A stretch of DNA of 64,000 nt from Myrica gale (GCA_963930655.1 OZ005612.1:6887001-6951000), one strand, 5' to 3'. Positions 12,823-24,831 are shown, counted from the first letter of the stretch. Numbers and translations are program-made. Notes: a model not told the origin generated them from the sequence alone.

Positions 12823-13365
12823 GTGATTAACGGTAGTATAGGTGACGGTTTGACAAAAACCGTCACCGTCACCGCAATTGACGGAATCACATAATTGACA
12901 CCGTCACCGCACCGCTAAGACACAATAATCGTCATTGCTGGTGACGGTATTAACGGTAACAGTTATATGATAACCGCTTAAACTGTATAACCATTGTACA
13001 AAAAAAAATTCCTTGAGCTTTTTCATTTTTTTCACTATTTTAGGCTGTTTAAATTTTCAACATAATATTATAATCAATAATCATATCAAATGGACAAATA
13101 TCATAACATATTCAAATATAATATCATAATCATTAACAATCATAACAAATATAAAGTTATCCAAAAGTATAACATAATATCAGATTCAAACATAAAAACT
13201 AAAGTCTAATAAAAAGTGTCCAACAATGTGACATAAACCAACTAACATATTCCAACAAAAGCCCAACAACATAATATTATAATCAATAATCATATCAAAT
13301 AGACAAATATCATAACATATTCAAATATAATATCATAATCATTAACAATCATAACAAATATAAAA
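12823..13365. mobile_element. hAT-like fragment with internal 97 bp direct repeat
   Basis: The left end TAGGGGTGATTAACGGTAG resembles hAT termini seen elsewhere here and is followed by GTGACGGT / ACCGTCACC subterminal repeats. The AT-rich interior carries two near-identical copies of about 97 bp (13058-13154 and 13267-13363, offset 209 bp). No right terminus or target duplication could be defined. It lies in an intron of the CPSF73-II pseudogene. Confidence 0.45.
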
Positions 13366-16300
13366 AAGTGCTCGATGCTGGGGTATACCTAATTAAACAA
13401 CTTTGCCAAACTACTGGATAAAAAAGTGGTGCTCAAATTTTTCCTGAGAACTAGAAAGAATTTAGAAGCAAAAACCTTTGGTTTCCATAATCTGGAAGAA
13501 AGGCAAACATATAGAAAGAAATTTGAAGAGAAATATATCTGTCAAATGATAATCAGCATAGCTCAAAAACAAAAGACCCAAATGACCAGGCATAAGGCAA
13601 CTGGCTTTATAAGGTAATTTTAAATGCAGGAATCTAAATTTGGGACATCTGAGCAATTAATGATATAGCAACCATAGATAATTCCAATTACCTAGTAAGA
13701 CACCATGTATACGAAGCTGACTCGCTAGAATTTGAACCCAAGCACATGACTTTGACTCCACTGAACTCTCCAGAAGGGGAAAAAAAACGTAGCCTGAGAT
13801 GCACCAAAATTAAGTTGACTAACAGGTCGATTCTGACCAAATCTATTACACACAGCCATTGCAATCTGAATCGGTGTCTAGTTTTCTAGCAGCCAGAACA
13901 ATTAAAAAAACTTCAAATTTTCGCATAAAAAATACCATAAATGTAACATGCGAATTTAATGTAATTTAATATCTATTCTTCCCATGTTTTGTAAAACAAA
14001 ATAACAAATTCCTTTGGAATAACAGCATTAGTCAATGCAACGATTGTATTATCATCTAATAGAGATTAAAAATGCAGTGCCAAGACTAAGATGTGGTCAA
14101 TTTTGAAAAGAAAAGGTTCCTGCATTTTGTCGCAATTAGTGTAAGTATTCCTTTTTTTATTCAATAGGCAACCCGCTTAGGCAAATAAACAAGCATATGT
14201 CTGTGCTACTTGTTTTCCTATTCCTCCCTGGTGAACTATAAACTTAACATTTGAGATGTTAGAAACTTCATAACACTGAAGGATTCAGGAACATTACATT
14301 TGAGATGGCTCCGTCGCTAAGCAGGACAGCAGTGAAGCTAACCAAATGCCTAAACAAGACAAAAACCTACTATATACTTAACACAAACTTACGTGCCAAA
14401 CCATTGACATTTGACTGATGAAAGGACTGCCCCCGCTTCATAACTTCAGAGGATGACTTGTATACATTTACGCAAATATGTTTCACCAGTTCAAGACTTG
14501 ACTTTCTTTTTGGCAGAGTGCCAACAGGTAAACATAAAAAAAGGAATAAATACCTGATAAAATGAGAAAATATTCAAAATAGTATAATTCAGAAAATGTA
14601 TGAGAGGAAGGTGAAAATTATAAACCTGGTATCGAACATCAAGTTGTGTATCCTTGTCCACATCAATTTTGGTGGGTTTACCCGACGTCAATTTATGTCC
14701 TATGGTTCCAGCTGCACAGTACCTACAATAGATGTGCAATGGAGATTTTTAACAATAAGTTGCAACTTATAATAACTTTGGGTACATAATCAATTGTCAA
14801 TGGGAGCCAGCAGGTTCATGAGTGGGGCCACTGGTTTCAGGTGGGTCCTAGACATACAACATGGCAGGATCTAAACAGAAACTGAATCTCAATTGCGCAC
14901 TTGTCATAAATTCTATGATGCAAGGGTCAATGAATAATTCATCAACAAAGAAGGAATTGTTCAAAGCTAAAAGAATGTATGTTGAAACATTTGTTGTGCT
15001 TTCTCCTGCAGTACCTCTGCACTTCATGCTCATGAGGACACAGAAAAAATTGAGGTTACTTTTCTTCTTGTGGGCAAGTTAACATTAGATAGAAGGAAAT
15101 ATACAGGAAGAGGGCATGGGGGATCCCAACTAGCACCCTAAGGGAAACATTCCAGTGCAATATAAGTTACTAAAACAGGAAATGGAGTAAACATGTTGGT
15201 CTTGTCCCACAATTTCCCGAAAAAATGACCAAGAAAGTGGCTGCTGTGAAAACGGTTTTGGGGGAACTCAAACAAATGGACTGCCTTGAGTAAACCGCTG
15301 TAGGAAGATCTCACAGCATGCAGGTGAGCACAGAAGATGGTACCACTAAGATGTCGCTGGAATTACAGTGGCGGAACCAGGAATCCAATCAAGGGTCGAA
15401 CTCCTAAGGAAAAATGACAAAAAAAATTACTACGTAATGCAAACAAATATCTTAAGAGTTAAAATATCAAAAATTAAGAATTAAAAATACTAAAAATATT
15501 AAAATACACGTACCATACTATTTGCTGATATTGAGAGGTGGCAATTGGATCCTACGGGACTGCATATTTTGAAAACATTGTAAAATAACTTCGTGATTAA
15601 CCAAACAAGGAAGAGCTCCAAGCAATGAGATATCCATCAGTAATTAACCAAACATACATGTCAAAGCAGTGAATATAAATGCCAACAATTAATTACAAAA
15701 CCATATTAACTATTGCAATTTTTTTTTCCATTTTTCATCCCCAAGCCCTTTCTTTTGATGTTCATTGATATGCAGGACAATGATTTTACTGCTTTCAAAT
15801 TTTCCAGTTATTATAACATGTGAATTGATGATCACAAAATTCTGTGCAGCACTAGTTTCAAAGGTAACAAATCATACTTTAACCCTACTATATAAATACT
15901 ATCAAATAAAATACAAAGACCTGATAAATTTATATGTATTAAAATTGTTAGTTGCATTGACATAGCAATGCTGAATATCATCAAAGTCCCACTATTTATC
16001 GCTAGTTCATAAGAGGCAATAAGTCTCAAGGAAAGATGTGCAATCTCTTATACCCAAAAAATGCTTCTACTCTGTCATCTGCCCAGCTACTTGGGCTAAA
16101 CGGTATGTTCTCACTTAAGACCCATAACAATTGGTTGTGAATCTTAGTGCTACTCCAAGCATATCTGACTAGATTCTTGAGGATTATGTAAATTCTCCTC
16201 TGAGGCAGATCTACAAGATCTTGTTTTCTATATTTATGGTCAGTTATTTAATGCATGAAGCAAATAATTGAACGTAAAAGTCAATTATCACTAACTGGCA

Positions 16301-16890
16301 CGCATAGAGGAATATAAAAACCAGCAAAATAAGGATAATATTGTTGCCCGATAAATGGATTGAAAAAATACGAAGTGCATAACATATTCGATTAGTAGAA
16401 CAATAAGGTAGAAGGACCAAAAGAATGCAAAAAAATAATAGTATATCCTTATTATCAAAGAGAATTCACCCAAAGAAGTAATCTGAAAACCCCAAATCTT
16501 GTAAGCTCTTCAACCCATAAATCAACTACACAAATTGAAGGGGATCGGGCCCAAGCCGTTCAGGATCTAATGAGGATCATATGAAGTTGGTCTGGGCCTA
16601 TGGGTATCGGCTAACACCCTTCGCTCCCCCTCCTTCTGCCCATGGCTGGAAATCGCCGCATCTGCATCCTTGGATAATGGATCAGAAACAGATGGCCACC
16701 CTTGACAAAAGATTACCCAGTGTTATAGTAATCGAGCGTGATGTGAGATCAGGGACTCAAGCAGATGATGAATAGATTCAGAATGTCACGGGATAGAATA
16801 AGGTGCATGGGTCCCACATACTGATGGATTGGTGGTGTCGACAGTTGGGGGTGGGTTGGAGGCCAGGAGGAAGTACGTGCAACTTGTTCA

Positions 16891-16916
16891 GTGCCACCGG
16901 AAAATTCCGGTGGCAC
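16891..16916. repeat. Perfect GC-rich inverted repeat (12 bp arms)
   Basis: GTGCCACCGGAA is followed by AA and then its exact inverse, TTCCGGTGGCAC. Further CACCGG / CCGGTG motifs continue to about 16955. It could be a remnant of transposon ends or a protein-binding palindrome. Confidence 0.5.
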
Positions 16917-17377
16917 CGGCCCCGGGACCTAGAAACCGGTGTAGGTGCCGGTGCTGCATTTTGGGGGAAACCCGGGGGTATTCCCAGTTCCCGAGTTCCC
17001 CCCAGTTCACACATACGTGGCACGCGCCTCTCTCCTGTGGCTCTGTTTTCATACAAAAGCCTAAACCGACATTCTAGCTTAACAAAGACACTCTGCAAGC
17101 CACACTTTCGTCCATTCGTATGGCAACATGTCAAAGACTTCATTTACAGTGAATCTGATGTCTCCTATTCGATGACAAACCAATGAATATCCTTTGGACA
17201 TGGGAGACATTAAGGTGAGCTGTCCACAATTCCAAGGGCGAAGAAGGAAACCCACGTGAGAAGTAAATGAAGAAGAAAGGTGGAAACGTGCTGAACGTGT
17301 TGAAACTGAGAGAGAGGAAAACAATCAGAGAAGAAAGACAAGATAATTGGACACAGGAGGTGGCAATGCGGGCGCGG

Positions 17378-17567
17378 TATAAATTCTCGGCTAGAGAGTG
17401 ACCGAGAAGCGACGAGTTGTCGAGGGCGGCCTCCGATGGAGACGAAGAATTTGGCTGTGGGTTCGAGTTATGGATTTATGAAGACTTGCTGGGATAGGAG
17501 GAGAGTATTTAGGGTTTTTTATGTTCGTTTTTTTTTTCGTTTTGGTACTTCTAAGAGGCTAAATTGA
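17378..17567 (+). promoter_or_regulatory. Possible core promoter (TATAAAT) and short leader frame
   Basis: A TATAAAT box in a GC-rich setting at 17378-17384 is followed 50-60 bp on by an ATG (17437) that opens a 43-codon frame starting METKNLAVGSSYG. It lies about 660 bp upstream of the CesA fragment on the same strand, so it may be a relic of that gene's promoter or first exon, but no protein similarity is clear. A CesA zinc-finger exon is not present between them. Confidence 0.3.
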
Positions 17568-17826
17568 AGGGTCGGACTGAAGCTAATTTGGGGTGGAAAA
17601 CAGCTTCTGTCTAATTCTGTCTGATTCAGTGGAAATCAAGGTTTCTCCAGGTACTGCTACCATTTGCTCTGTTGGTATTGAAGTTTCCATATGCTGCTCT
17701 TGTATATTGTAATTGCTGCTTTGTCCTTTGTTCCAGTTTTCATGTCATTGATTGTAGGAGATTGAGCCAATCATAATGTAAGACAAAACCTTATTATTTG
17801 CTAGCTGCATCCAGTTTGGCACCCAA

Positions 17827-17911
17827 GAATGGATTCAAAAGAGAAATATTAGTAGGATGAATGGTCTGTGATGAAATTTGCAAGGAATGGATTCAAAAGA
17901 GAAATATTAGT
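17827..17911. repeat. 27 bp direct repeat, 58 bp apart
   Basis: The sequence beginning GAATGGATTCAAAAGAGAAA occurs at 17827-17853 and again at 17885-17911 without mismatch. It is a small local duplication. Confidence 0.8.
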
Positions 17912-18098
17912 TTAACATTTTGCTCTGCATTGTGACCTGCTAATTCTCACATGCTGATAAGAAATTTCTGGTTCAGTGCAACAGTTAGCATCTATCCACA
18001 GTCTTTTAGTTTCAGTTAGGACATTGGAAAAGCGAAAAAAGACACATGGACACCATGAGTAGTTGCTAACGGACATATCTGCATCTTTTGACTTTTGC

Positions 18099-18535
18099 CC
18101 TAGAGTTGAAGGTGATGAGGAAGAAGATGGAATTGATGATCTGGAGAATGAGTTTGATTATGGAAACTTTAATGGTCTTTGCTTTCAAGAAGTTCAAGGG
18201 GAAATGCTTGCTGCACGCCATAAGACAGGTCATGGTTACCAATCTGAAGCATCTGGAATCTCCACACCTTTATAACGTGAGACCTCTCACCTCAGTTCTG
18301 AGATCCTTCTGTTGACTTATGTCCAGGAGGTAAGTCAGTTTGAAGTGCCCTTATTCCTCTCTATTGTACGTGCACATAGGATAATATACCTGATGTGGTG
18401 AACACATTGTAATGGTGCTTTCTCCTTTTCAGGACTCTGAGATTTCTTCTTATCGGCATGCTCTTATTGTACCCCCATTTATGGGTCATGGAAACAAAAT
18501 CCATCCAGTGCCCTCTCCTGATTCATCAATATCAT
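18099..18535 (+). pseudogene. Cellulose synthase A (CesA) fragment
   Basis: Two exons with their intron match the region just after the zinc finger of plant CesA. Exon 18099-18329 encodes PRVEGDEEEDGIDDLENEFD and later ASGISTP and LLTYVQE. Exon 18433-18535 encodes DSEISSYRHALIVPPFMGHG and ends before a GTGAGT donor. The frame is open except for a TAA at 18273-18275, where intact CesA has the Ser-Glu of TPSELDSS. CesA catalyses cellulose synthesis at the plasma membrane, but here the RING finger, catalytic D,D,D,QxxRW region and membrane segments are all absent. The intron is retained, so it is a DNA-level duplication. It sits antisense inside an intron of the CPSF73-II pseudogene. It most resembles the CesA2/5/6/9-type linker, judged from memory. 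Confidence 0.88.
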
Positions 18536-18683
18536 GTGAGTCTTTTTGTTTACATAGCGTCATATTTTTTGTCTAGTCTGTGCTTGGTTGTATTATTGAT
18601 TTTGGATTGGATTGGATTGTATTAGTGTAGACTTTATATTTTCTTTGTGCGAAATATGTTAAAAAAATGGTTCAATATGAATG

Positions 18684-18799
18684 TAGGATTACCGGAAACC
18701 GCCACCGCTAAGGGCCGGTTTTCGCCCTTAACGGTGTAGGGTAGGTGACTTTTTTTTTAAATCGACATATCCGATGTAGGTGACATTTTTGCATTCCTA
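18684..18799. mobile_element. Very short hAT-like element (116 bp)
   Basis: Starts TAGGATTACCGGAAACCGCC and ends TTTTTGCATTCCTA, with an inverted AAGGGCCGGTTTTCGCCCTT core. The flanks TATGAATG and CATGAAGT are only loosely alike, so insertion by hAT transposition is a guess. Confidence 0.35.
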
Positions 18800-19334
18800 C
18801 ATGAAGTTATACTGTGTATTGCATTTGAGAAAAGAGACTGAAATAAGTGGATTTAACCAATTGACACATGGTATTAGAGAGACTTTCATCCAAGAGTTTT
18901 CAAACCAATAAATAGGCACGTCCAATTTTAATTTTGGCATATATTCTGCTGTTCCAGAAAACGGTTTAGATGGCCTGATAAATAGACCTAGAACAGGCAT
19001 TAAAATTTAAAACAAGACATTGTGCTCAACATTCTAAACTCATAGCATTCTACGTTTACCGGGTCAGTCACATCAACTGGTTGCTTGCCAATATATTGGA
19101 GAGGTGGAAGTGAAATCGTAAGAATACTTGCTAACTCCCAAACTTTGTTGCAAAAGTCATTTTTATTTTAGGACAAGGAACAAGATTAGTACCCAGGAAA
19201 TGTAACAAGATTCATTTCAGATGGAGCCCAATGCTTGAAGACCTCAAGTGAAAAACCGCCACTGATCCAACCAGGTGTAGCAAAAAGAACACAAGGTCCA
19301 GGAGCAGCTATCATAGAACGGTCAAAATTGAGAA

Positions 19335-20515
19335 CTGCAACATCCAAACACAATCAGTATGACACAGAATCTAACATCATTGCAATGAACTTTAATTTCA
19401 CGTAATCAATTTAAATACATCCAGTTTTCAAGAGAGAGAGAGAACAATTTATCGCCCTATTTTGTTTGTTATATATGACTTCCGTAGTATGGGAAAGAAA
19501 GACAGCCTCCTATGAGAGGTTGGCTTCCAGCTCTATCTGGGCCGGCATCCTACTCTCAAGGGGTGGAGACCTACGGATATTATTGAAACCTGGAATTGTG
19601 AAAACCCACATGCATAGGATATCCAATAGGATGAGCCACAATTTAGCTCTCGTAGTTGCTAACACAGTTCAGGTCAACTTAATATATACTCGATGTGGAA
19701 CTCAAGGCATGCATCATGCATGTGCAACATCCTCATAATCTCCATCTATGCAACGGGATTACACGGTGTCCGACACTAAAATCCTTGACATCCTTAGCAA
19801 AACCAATATAGCGCGTAGAGTCTGGAGGTATATCATGGTTTTCTCTGGATTTGGAACCAAAACGAAGTGATTATATTTTCAGCTTTTCTAGTACTTCTAC
19901 TTGGCAAATTTAAAAAGTAAAACCAATCGGGTTGACATATTTCTCTTATCAAAAAAATAATCTTATGAGAACTTTATACACACTCACACCCCTCTAGAAC
20001 TTGGACTATATCATGCTGATCATGGTTTATCATTAGAGGAAGAAAACAATAGTAAATATTTATTCTACTACTTAAAAGAAAAGTGTTTCGAAGAGAGAAA
20101 AAGGGCAAGGGAGAAATAAGAGATAGCGAGAGCTATAGGCGTAGGGACACAAATCTTAAGTGACCCTTAGATAGGGACACAAATCTTAAGTGACAGAAGA
20201 AAGATCCAAATCATAGCAGCTAATTTTAGGATAACCGAGCAACTAAAGATGACAAAGAACAAGAACAGAGCTTTCCGTATGAGGGAAGAACAGCGCACAT
20301 ACAACACTACATGTTTTTGTCATATCCCCTAGCCTTCTAGTTCTAAATTGCATATGATCAGAGCGGAAAAATCTTGTATGCCAATAAAACATAGTATTTG
20401 TCAATTAGTTGTGAACATGAGAATTGGAGTTAATGTCAGAGCATGCACAAATAACCTCATCTAAAGTGAATGACTAATACATTCACCATTACATACTGTA
20501 CAAATTATATTTATA
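19335..20515. other. Non-coding stretch, no earlier CPSF73-II exons found
   Basis: I searched the minus strand for the metallo-beta-lactamase and beta-CASP exons that should precede the exon at 19193-19334 and saw none. A 23 bp direct repeat (TAGGGACACAAATCTTAAGT core) occurs near 20145 and 20173. Otherwise the stretch is plain AT-rich DNA. Confidence 0.45.
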
Positions 20516-21006
20516 GGGGTAATGTCGTAGTATGCCCTTAATTATAGGTTAAAATCAATTTCGTCCTCCTATGTTTCAAAATAGCAATTTGCACCGCTTA
20601 TGTTTCGAACATGATCAATTCTCACCCTCCTTTTGATTTGGGCGTTAAGTCAGATGGAAGAATATATAAAATGACTGAAATACTCCTCCAAGACAATTTT
20701 TTTAAAAATAAATAAAAATTCAAGAAATAAATTAAAAATAAATCGATTACTGAAATATAATTTCAATAGTTTTATTTAAAAACATTACGTTTTTTAAATA
20801 TCATTTTTTATTTTTTAATATTTATAGTAATTTTGTCTTGAAGGGCCATTTTGATCATTTTTCTGTCTAATTTAATGCCTGATTTAGACAGGAGGATGTA
20901 AATTGAAGACTTTTAAAAGTTAAAGGATGTAAATTGCTATTTTGATAATTGAGGGGCCAAGGTTGATATTGCACTATAATTACGGGGCGAACTATGACTT
21001 TTCTCC
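20516..21006. mobile_element. Inverted-repeat element, about 490 bp
   Basis: The left part (GGGGTAATGTCGTAGTATGC and AGCAATTTGCACC) is mirrored on the right by the inverses (GGGGCGAACTATGACTTTT, GTAAATTGCTATTTTGA). The interior is AT-rich, and there is no coding capacity. It is probably a decayed MITE. Confidence 0.55.
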
Positions 21007-21718
21007 ATATTTATAATTTACACACATATATATGTGTTTTAAAACAAATTAGATGACTAAATTCATCTCTGCATCAATTCAAGCGGTAGTGATAAATAAT
21101 AATTTAAAATGGTATCATTTTGGGTTTAAAGCCTGACTTCACTCTCTACTCTCTATTTCAACCACATATTCCACATGCTATTTGAAAAGTGTTAAGACAA
21201 TTAGGGATTGCATAGTTGTGGATAGGTTTTGGGGAGGTTTATTGTGATTGATTATTTCCTTATTTGCTTCACCATGTAGCCCTATATATTGAATGTGTGA
21301 AGGAGGAAAAAAATATAACTTTCTCCTCTTTCTCATTGAACCCTAGTTTTTGTAACATGGTATCGAAGCCCTAGGGTTTTACATATTTACTGTCGTATCT
21401 TCTTCCACCACAATCTCGAGTTCTTTCTTTTTTTTTTTCTGCCGCATCTTATTCCTTTTTTCTTTCTTTCTTTTCTCTCTTCCCCATTTTTTGTTTAATT
21501 GATGTGAGTGGCAACCCATTCCTCATGACCTTGGAATATAGTTGCCGCCCTTGTGTGTGGAGTATGGGTGTTTGGTAGTTGGCAGAACCGAGTCAGGCTG
21601 CCATTGTTGGGTATTGGTCTGTGTTGTTGTGATCTGTGATGTTTCGTGGGTGGTTTTGGTTGTTCAGTGTGTCTTGATGTGCTTGTGGTGGTCGGGTTTG
21701 TCTCGTGGTGAGTTCTGT

Positions 21719-21960
21719 GGTGGTTGTTGTTTGTCAGAAGCATCTCCAACGGTGTCTGTGGTGGTCACCGTCATTAGCAGCTTCTCCGACGTGGTCTATA
21801 GTGGTCACCGGTTGTCAGACGCCTCTCCGGCGTGGTCTGTGGTGGTTGTTGTTTGTCAGAAGCATCTCCGACGGTGTTTGTGGTGGTCGTTGGCAGCGTC
21901 GCCGACGTGGTTTGTAGTGGTGTCGGTTGTCATACTCCTCTCCAGCGTGGTTTGTGGCGG
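21719..21960 (+). repeat. Tandem repeat (about 122 bp unit) in copia leader
   Basis: Two units begin GGTGGTTGTTGTTTGTCAGA at 21719 and 21841. Each holds smaller sub-repeats ending TCTCCGACG-GTGGTC. The GTGG-rich composition opens a 166-codon frame (21542-22042) that is low-complexity and probably not a protein. Confidence 0.7.
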
Positions 21961-22391
21961 TCGGAACATCGTCTGTGGTCTCTATGTGTCTGGCTGGACT
22001 TTGATTTCCATTGTGGATTTTGAATTATTTGGGTCAGGTTGACCCGCCCCACAACTTTGTCGGTATCTGACCCGTGTTGTTTTACCCTAGCACGATCCGG
22101 ATACATACTGGATCTCTATTCGTTTCGGCCAGAGCCTCATTTCAGTCGGTTCAGGAAAATTTCAGCCGATTCTCCCCTTTTTCGGACCGATATTTGGTGT
22201 TTTCCTGCCGAAACTAGTGAATTTCAGCCGATTCTAGGTGGAATTCGGCCAGATCTTGTGAATTTCCGCTTCTGTTTGGTGGATTTCAGCCGGTTCTGTC
22301 TATTTTTTGGCCGATTCTTGTGCTCTTTCTCCTGCTTTGTGGTGTTTAGGTCTATTTTTTGTGTTCTATGTTCGGTTTTCTCCCGTTTGTT

Positions 22392-22795
22392 AGTATTATA
22401 GAGTCCAAACTTGAATCTACACCTCAAATTTATGTGTTTAATGATCCCATAACCTCGGCCAAGCTTAATGTGAAGAATTATCTTTTATGGGCTCGCTCTA
22501 TGGAGATCTTTTTGACCGGTATGGGCCTTGCTCAACATTTGACTTCCGATAAAGCTGATAAAACCGATCCTCGTGCTTCACTTTGGACATAAGAGGATGC
22601 TCAGAATATGTCACTTATGTTGAGTAGTATTGAGCCCAATATCAGCTTTACCTTGCTCTACCTCTAGACTGCTCATGCCATTTAGGAGCGTCTCCAACAA
22701 ATGCATGTTGGATCTAGGAATCTGACGCGCATTTATGAAGTGTGTAAACAGTACTTTGGTTTGGCGCAAGGTCACCAAAGTTTAGAGGAATAATA
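22392..22795 (+). pseudogene. Copia gag fragment (UBN2/Retrotran_gag type)
   Basis: The frame reads LNVKNYLLWARSMEIFLTGM and, after stops, EDAQNMSLMLSSIEPNISF, ERLQQMHVGSRNLTRIYEV and CKQYFGLAQG. This is the N-terminal capsid-like domain of plant copia gag. Stop codons interrupt at about 22590, 22664 and 22684, all in the same frame, and the frame ends near 22790. The capsid C-terminus, zinc knuckle, protease, integrase and reverse transcriptase are missing. Confidence 0.8.
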
Positions 22796-22825
22796 GGTTC
22801 GGGTTCCCCCACGTCAACCTCTTCT

Positions 22826-23101
22826 TTAGCAATAACAGGTTCGGGACCCCCAATATAGCTTTTGGTTTCCCAATTTTTTCTTGTGAGGGTCCCGGTCCAG
22901 TAAGTGGATTAGTGGAAGGGGGTCCTCGGTCTCAATGATCTCAGCTTCATCGATTACACGGTCAACGAAGACATTCAGAGTATACTTCTGCTCACTAACC
23001 ACTTTATTGATTAACTCGATCACGTCCCTATCATTATTCAATGTCCTAATACACAGCCAATCTTCGTCATCAAAAGTATACCATAAAGTTTCCGTCCTCA
23101 A
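22826..23101 (-). pseudogene. Mutator-like transposase N-terminal fragment
   Basis: A 91-residue minus-strand frame contains LWYTFDDEDWLCIRTLNNDR and DVIELINKVVSEQKYTLNVF, followed by VDRVIDEAEII. This pattern (a WY.. dyad, a DxDV..L block, then a beta strand of the form hxVFVD) resembles the PB1-like domain at the N-terminus of plant MuDR-type transposases. No MULE DDE domain or zinc knuckle is seen nearby, and no terminal inverted repeat could be set. The assignment is from memory of the domain's look and is moderate. Confidence 0.5.
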
Positions 23102-24831
23102 ATAATGACAAATCTATTACAAAAACCTAATAAATAGAGACAGTCAATTTGATTTGTGGTCCTACCGTGCGACATTATTGGTTCGTAGTCCACTTCCAAT
23201 GATTTCTTTTGGAAAACCAAGATTTTGGTCCACCCACTCACCTGCACAAATGGTACGTAAATGAAGGGGTAAGCTACAAAAAAACGACCATAAAAGAATG
23301 GGCATTTACATATGTGTGCAAAAATAAATGGGTTGTCTTACCAACTTCAAAAGAAAAACCTCAATGTTCCCAAAAATCACCGACAAACATATTTGACTTG
23401 CTATGACTATGACTTCAACTCACAGATCTGAAGTTTCGAAATCACCGAGCTCCTCAAATCAATTCCAAGGGTGAAAATGACTGAACGATAGGGCAATGAT
23501 GTTCTCTTCTTCAGGCGGGGGAGGGGGGAATTGCGAACACAACCAATTTTGAGATTAGAATTTGGTTTCTATTCGTTTGAAGTAAAATGGTGTGCTTCAA
23601 CGTTTTTCCTTTCCGCTCAATGAGTTGTGTGTCGTTTAGCATTGGGGGTTTTAATTTACATGACTAAACGCAGTGTTTGCTTAACGACTATCTGATGTGC
23701 TAATCTAGCTGACGTGTGGCGTTGGCGTGTTAAAATGCTGACGTGATATGAGGTTCCGTTAAATGAATTGACGGAACATGGACAGTAGGACCAAATCATC
23801 ACAAGGGTAAAGAGTAAGGAATTGAAAAGAAAAGGAAAAAGCTGTTTGTCTCTCGTGAATGAAAGCTAACGGGCCTAGCTTGGATAAGTTTGACATAAGC
23901 CCAGTGACCATCAAATTGGTTGACAAGTTTGTCTAACTTTGTCAATATTTTAGCTCTCTAATTTTGTTGCCATGCGAAAAAGTAAGGTGAAATGCTTGAA
24001 TACATCTTTATTTGAATTTTAGCTAAAGAAGACGCCCAAGTATGATCGAATGAAAATGGAGTCTAAACCATTTTTTTTTCTTTTGTAAGCAATCACTCAC
24101 CTTTTTAGTGTGGGAACCTTTTGGGAAACTATGATCAAAGCAACGGTCTTCGAGTGGATTTAATGACGAAGTTAAAGCCCTATATTCTTCTTCCTTTTCA
24201 CATGTCTTTTTTTTTTTAGTGTTTTGTGGGCAGGACGAATAGAAAAGTTTTCATTTGGTTTCATGCAATGAATATCAATCGGGGATCAGAACAATTAATT
24301 AACGCTCAAGGAATTTGTTTATTCTTTTACATTATGTGATACGGAATCAATTCCCTACATTTATCCCATTTTACGGCTAGCTAAGAATCTATTAGGTACA
24401 TAAGTTGGTTTAGTACTGATATTGCATGCCTTTGACAATTCCCACTGATTAAACAGTCAAGTTTGCTGGTTCTAATTAGACCTAATAAATAATATATTGG
24501 ACTTCGGGTGGTTCGACAAACTTCCAATAGCCAATAATTAATATTTTTCATTTTTCTTTCTATAAAATACGTACAAAAACTTGAGACCCAAAAGTCAAAA
24601 TTCATCATTTCATATTCGTACATATTAAACTTCATTTTCGTGTGAATCTTTTTGGACCCTACTATAATCTAACTTAATTTAAAAAGCCTACCAAAAGGTA
24701 GGAGAAATGGAAAATATGGTAATTTAACAGCCGATCCACGAAAGCCGGGAAAAGCAAACCTTAGCCCGTATATAGATGATTAGTTTGAATTCTTTATCCG
24801 AGCCCCACGCTTTTGTGTCGAAGAACTTTTT
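23102..24831. other. Non-coding stretch, no gene recognised
   Basis: Nothing convincing is seen on either strand. At about 23640-23800 a run of GTTTGCTTAACGACTATCTG, TGACGTGTGGCG and GTTAAATGAATTGACGG motifs suggests the outer part of the Mutator-related fragment to its left. Confidence 0.4.

Larger units (their letters stand above)
11836..19334 (-). pseudogene. CPSF73-II: CPSF73-II (Integrator subunit 11-like) 3' half, frameshifted
   Basis: Three minus-strand exons are recognisable: 19334-19193 (FDRSMIAAPGPCVLFATPG, then ISGGFSLEVF), 14722-14626 (AAGTIGHKLTSGKPTKIDVD) and 12617-11836 (IHQLSFRPHTDAKGIMDLVK through to the stop). Splice borders are GT-AG with matching phase. Intact family members are RNA endonucleases with a metallo-beta-lactamase and beta-CASP fold that process snRNA and mRNA 3' ends. 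Three single-step frame changes break the last exon. A missing base after KHVI puts a TAG in frame (about 12531). Another base is missing at KHE|VRF (about 12178). There is also an insertion of 1 (or 4) bases after DFGEH (about 12017). The N-terminal metallo-beta-lactamase exons were not found up to 37 kb. The arrangement looks like a decayed gene rather than a retrocopy because the introns remain. Sequencing errors could fake one frameshift but hardly three. Confidence 0.85.
21190..22795 (+). mobile_element. Ty1/copia remnant: short 5' LTR, primer site, leader and gag
   Basis: A probable LTR of 168 bp (21190-21357) begins TGTTAAGACAATTAG and ends TTGTAACA. It is followed at once by TGGTATCGAAGC, close to the initiator-Met tRNA primer site TGGTATCAGAGC. 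Downstream come a repetitive leader and a gag frame with three internal stops. No pol and no 3' LTR follow: the element is cut off at about 22795, where a Mutator fragment begins. Confidence 0.75.

Noticed and set aside
12823..13365. Direct repeats considered as a CRISPR-like or satellite array
   Set aside because: Only two copies, AT-rich, within a hAT-like fragment of a plant genome; CRISPR arrays are not expected and none is seen anywhere in the window.
13720..13760. tRNA-like TTTGAACCCAAGC motif
   Set aside because: No cloverleaf, no A box at a proper distance; not a tRNA gene. No rRNA or intact tRNA gene was found in the window.
16778..17186. Overlapping frames of about 120 codons on both strands
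   Set aside because: They lie in a locally GC-rich patch, open on both strands at once, and resemble no known protein.
21542..22042. 166-codon plus-strand frame rich in Val, Cys, Ser and Trp
   Set aside because: Produced by GTGG-rich tandem repeats in a copia leader; other frames are open too, and there is no domain resemblance.
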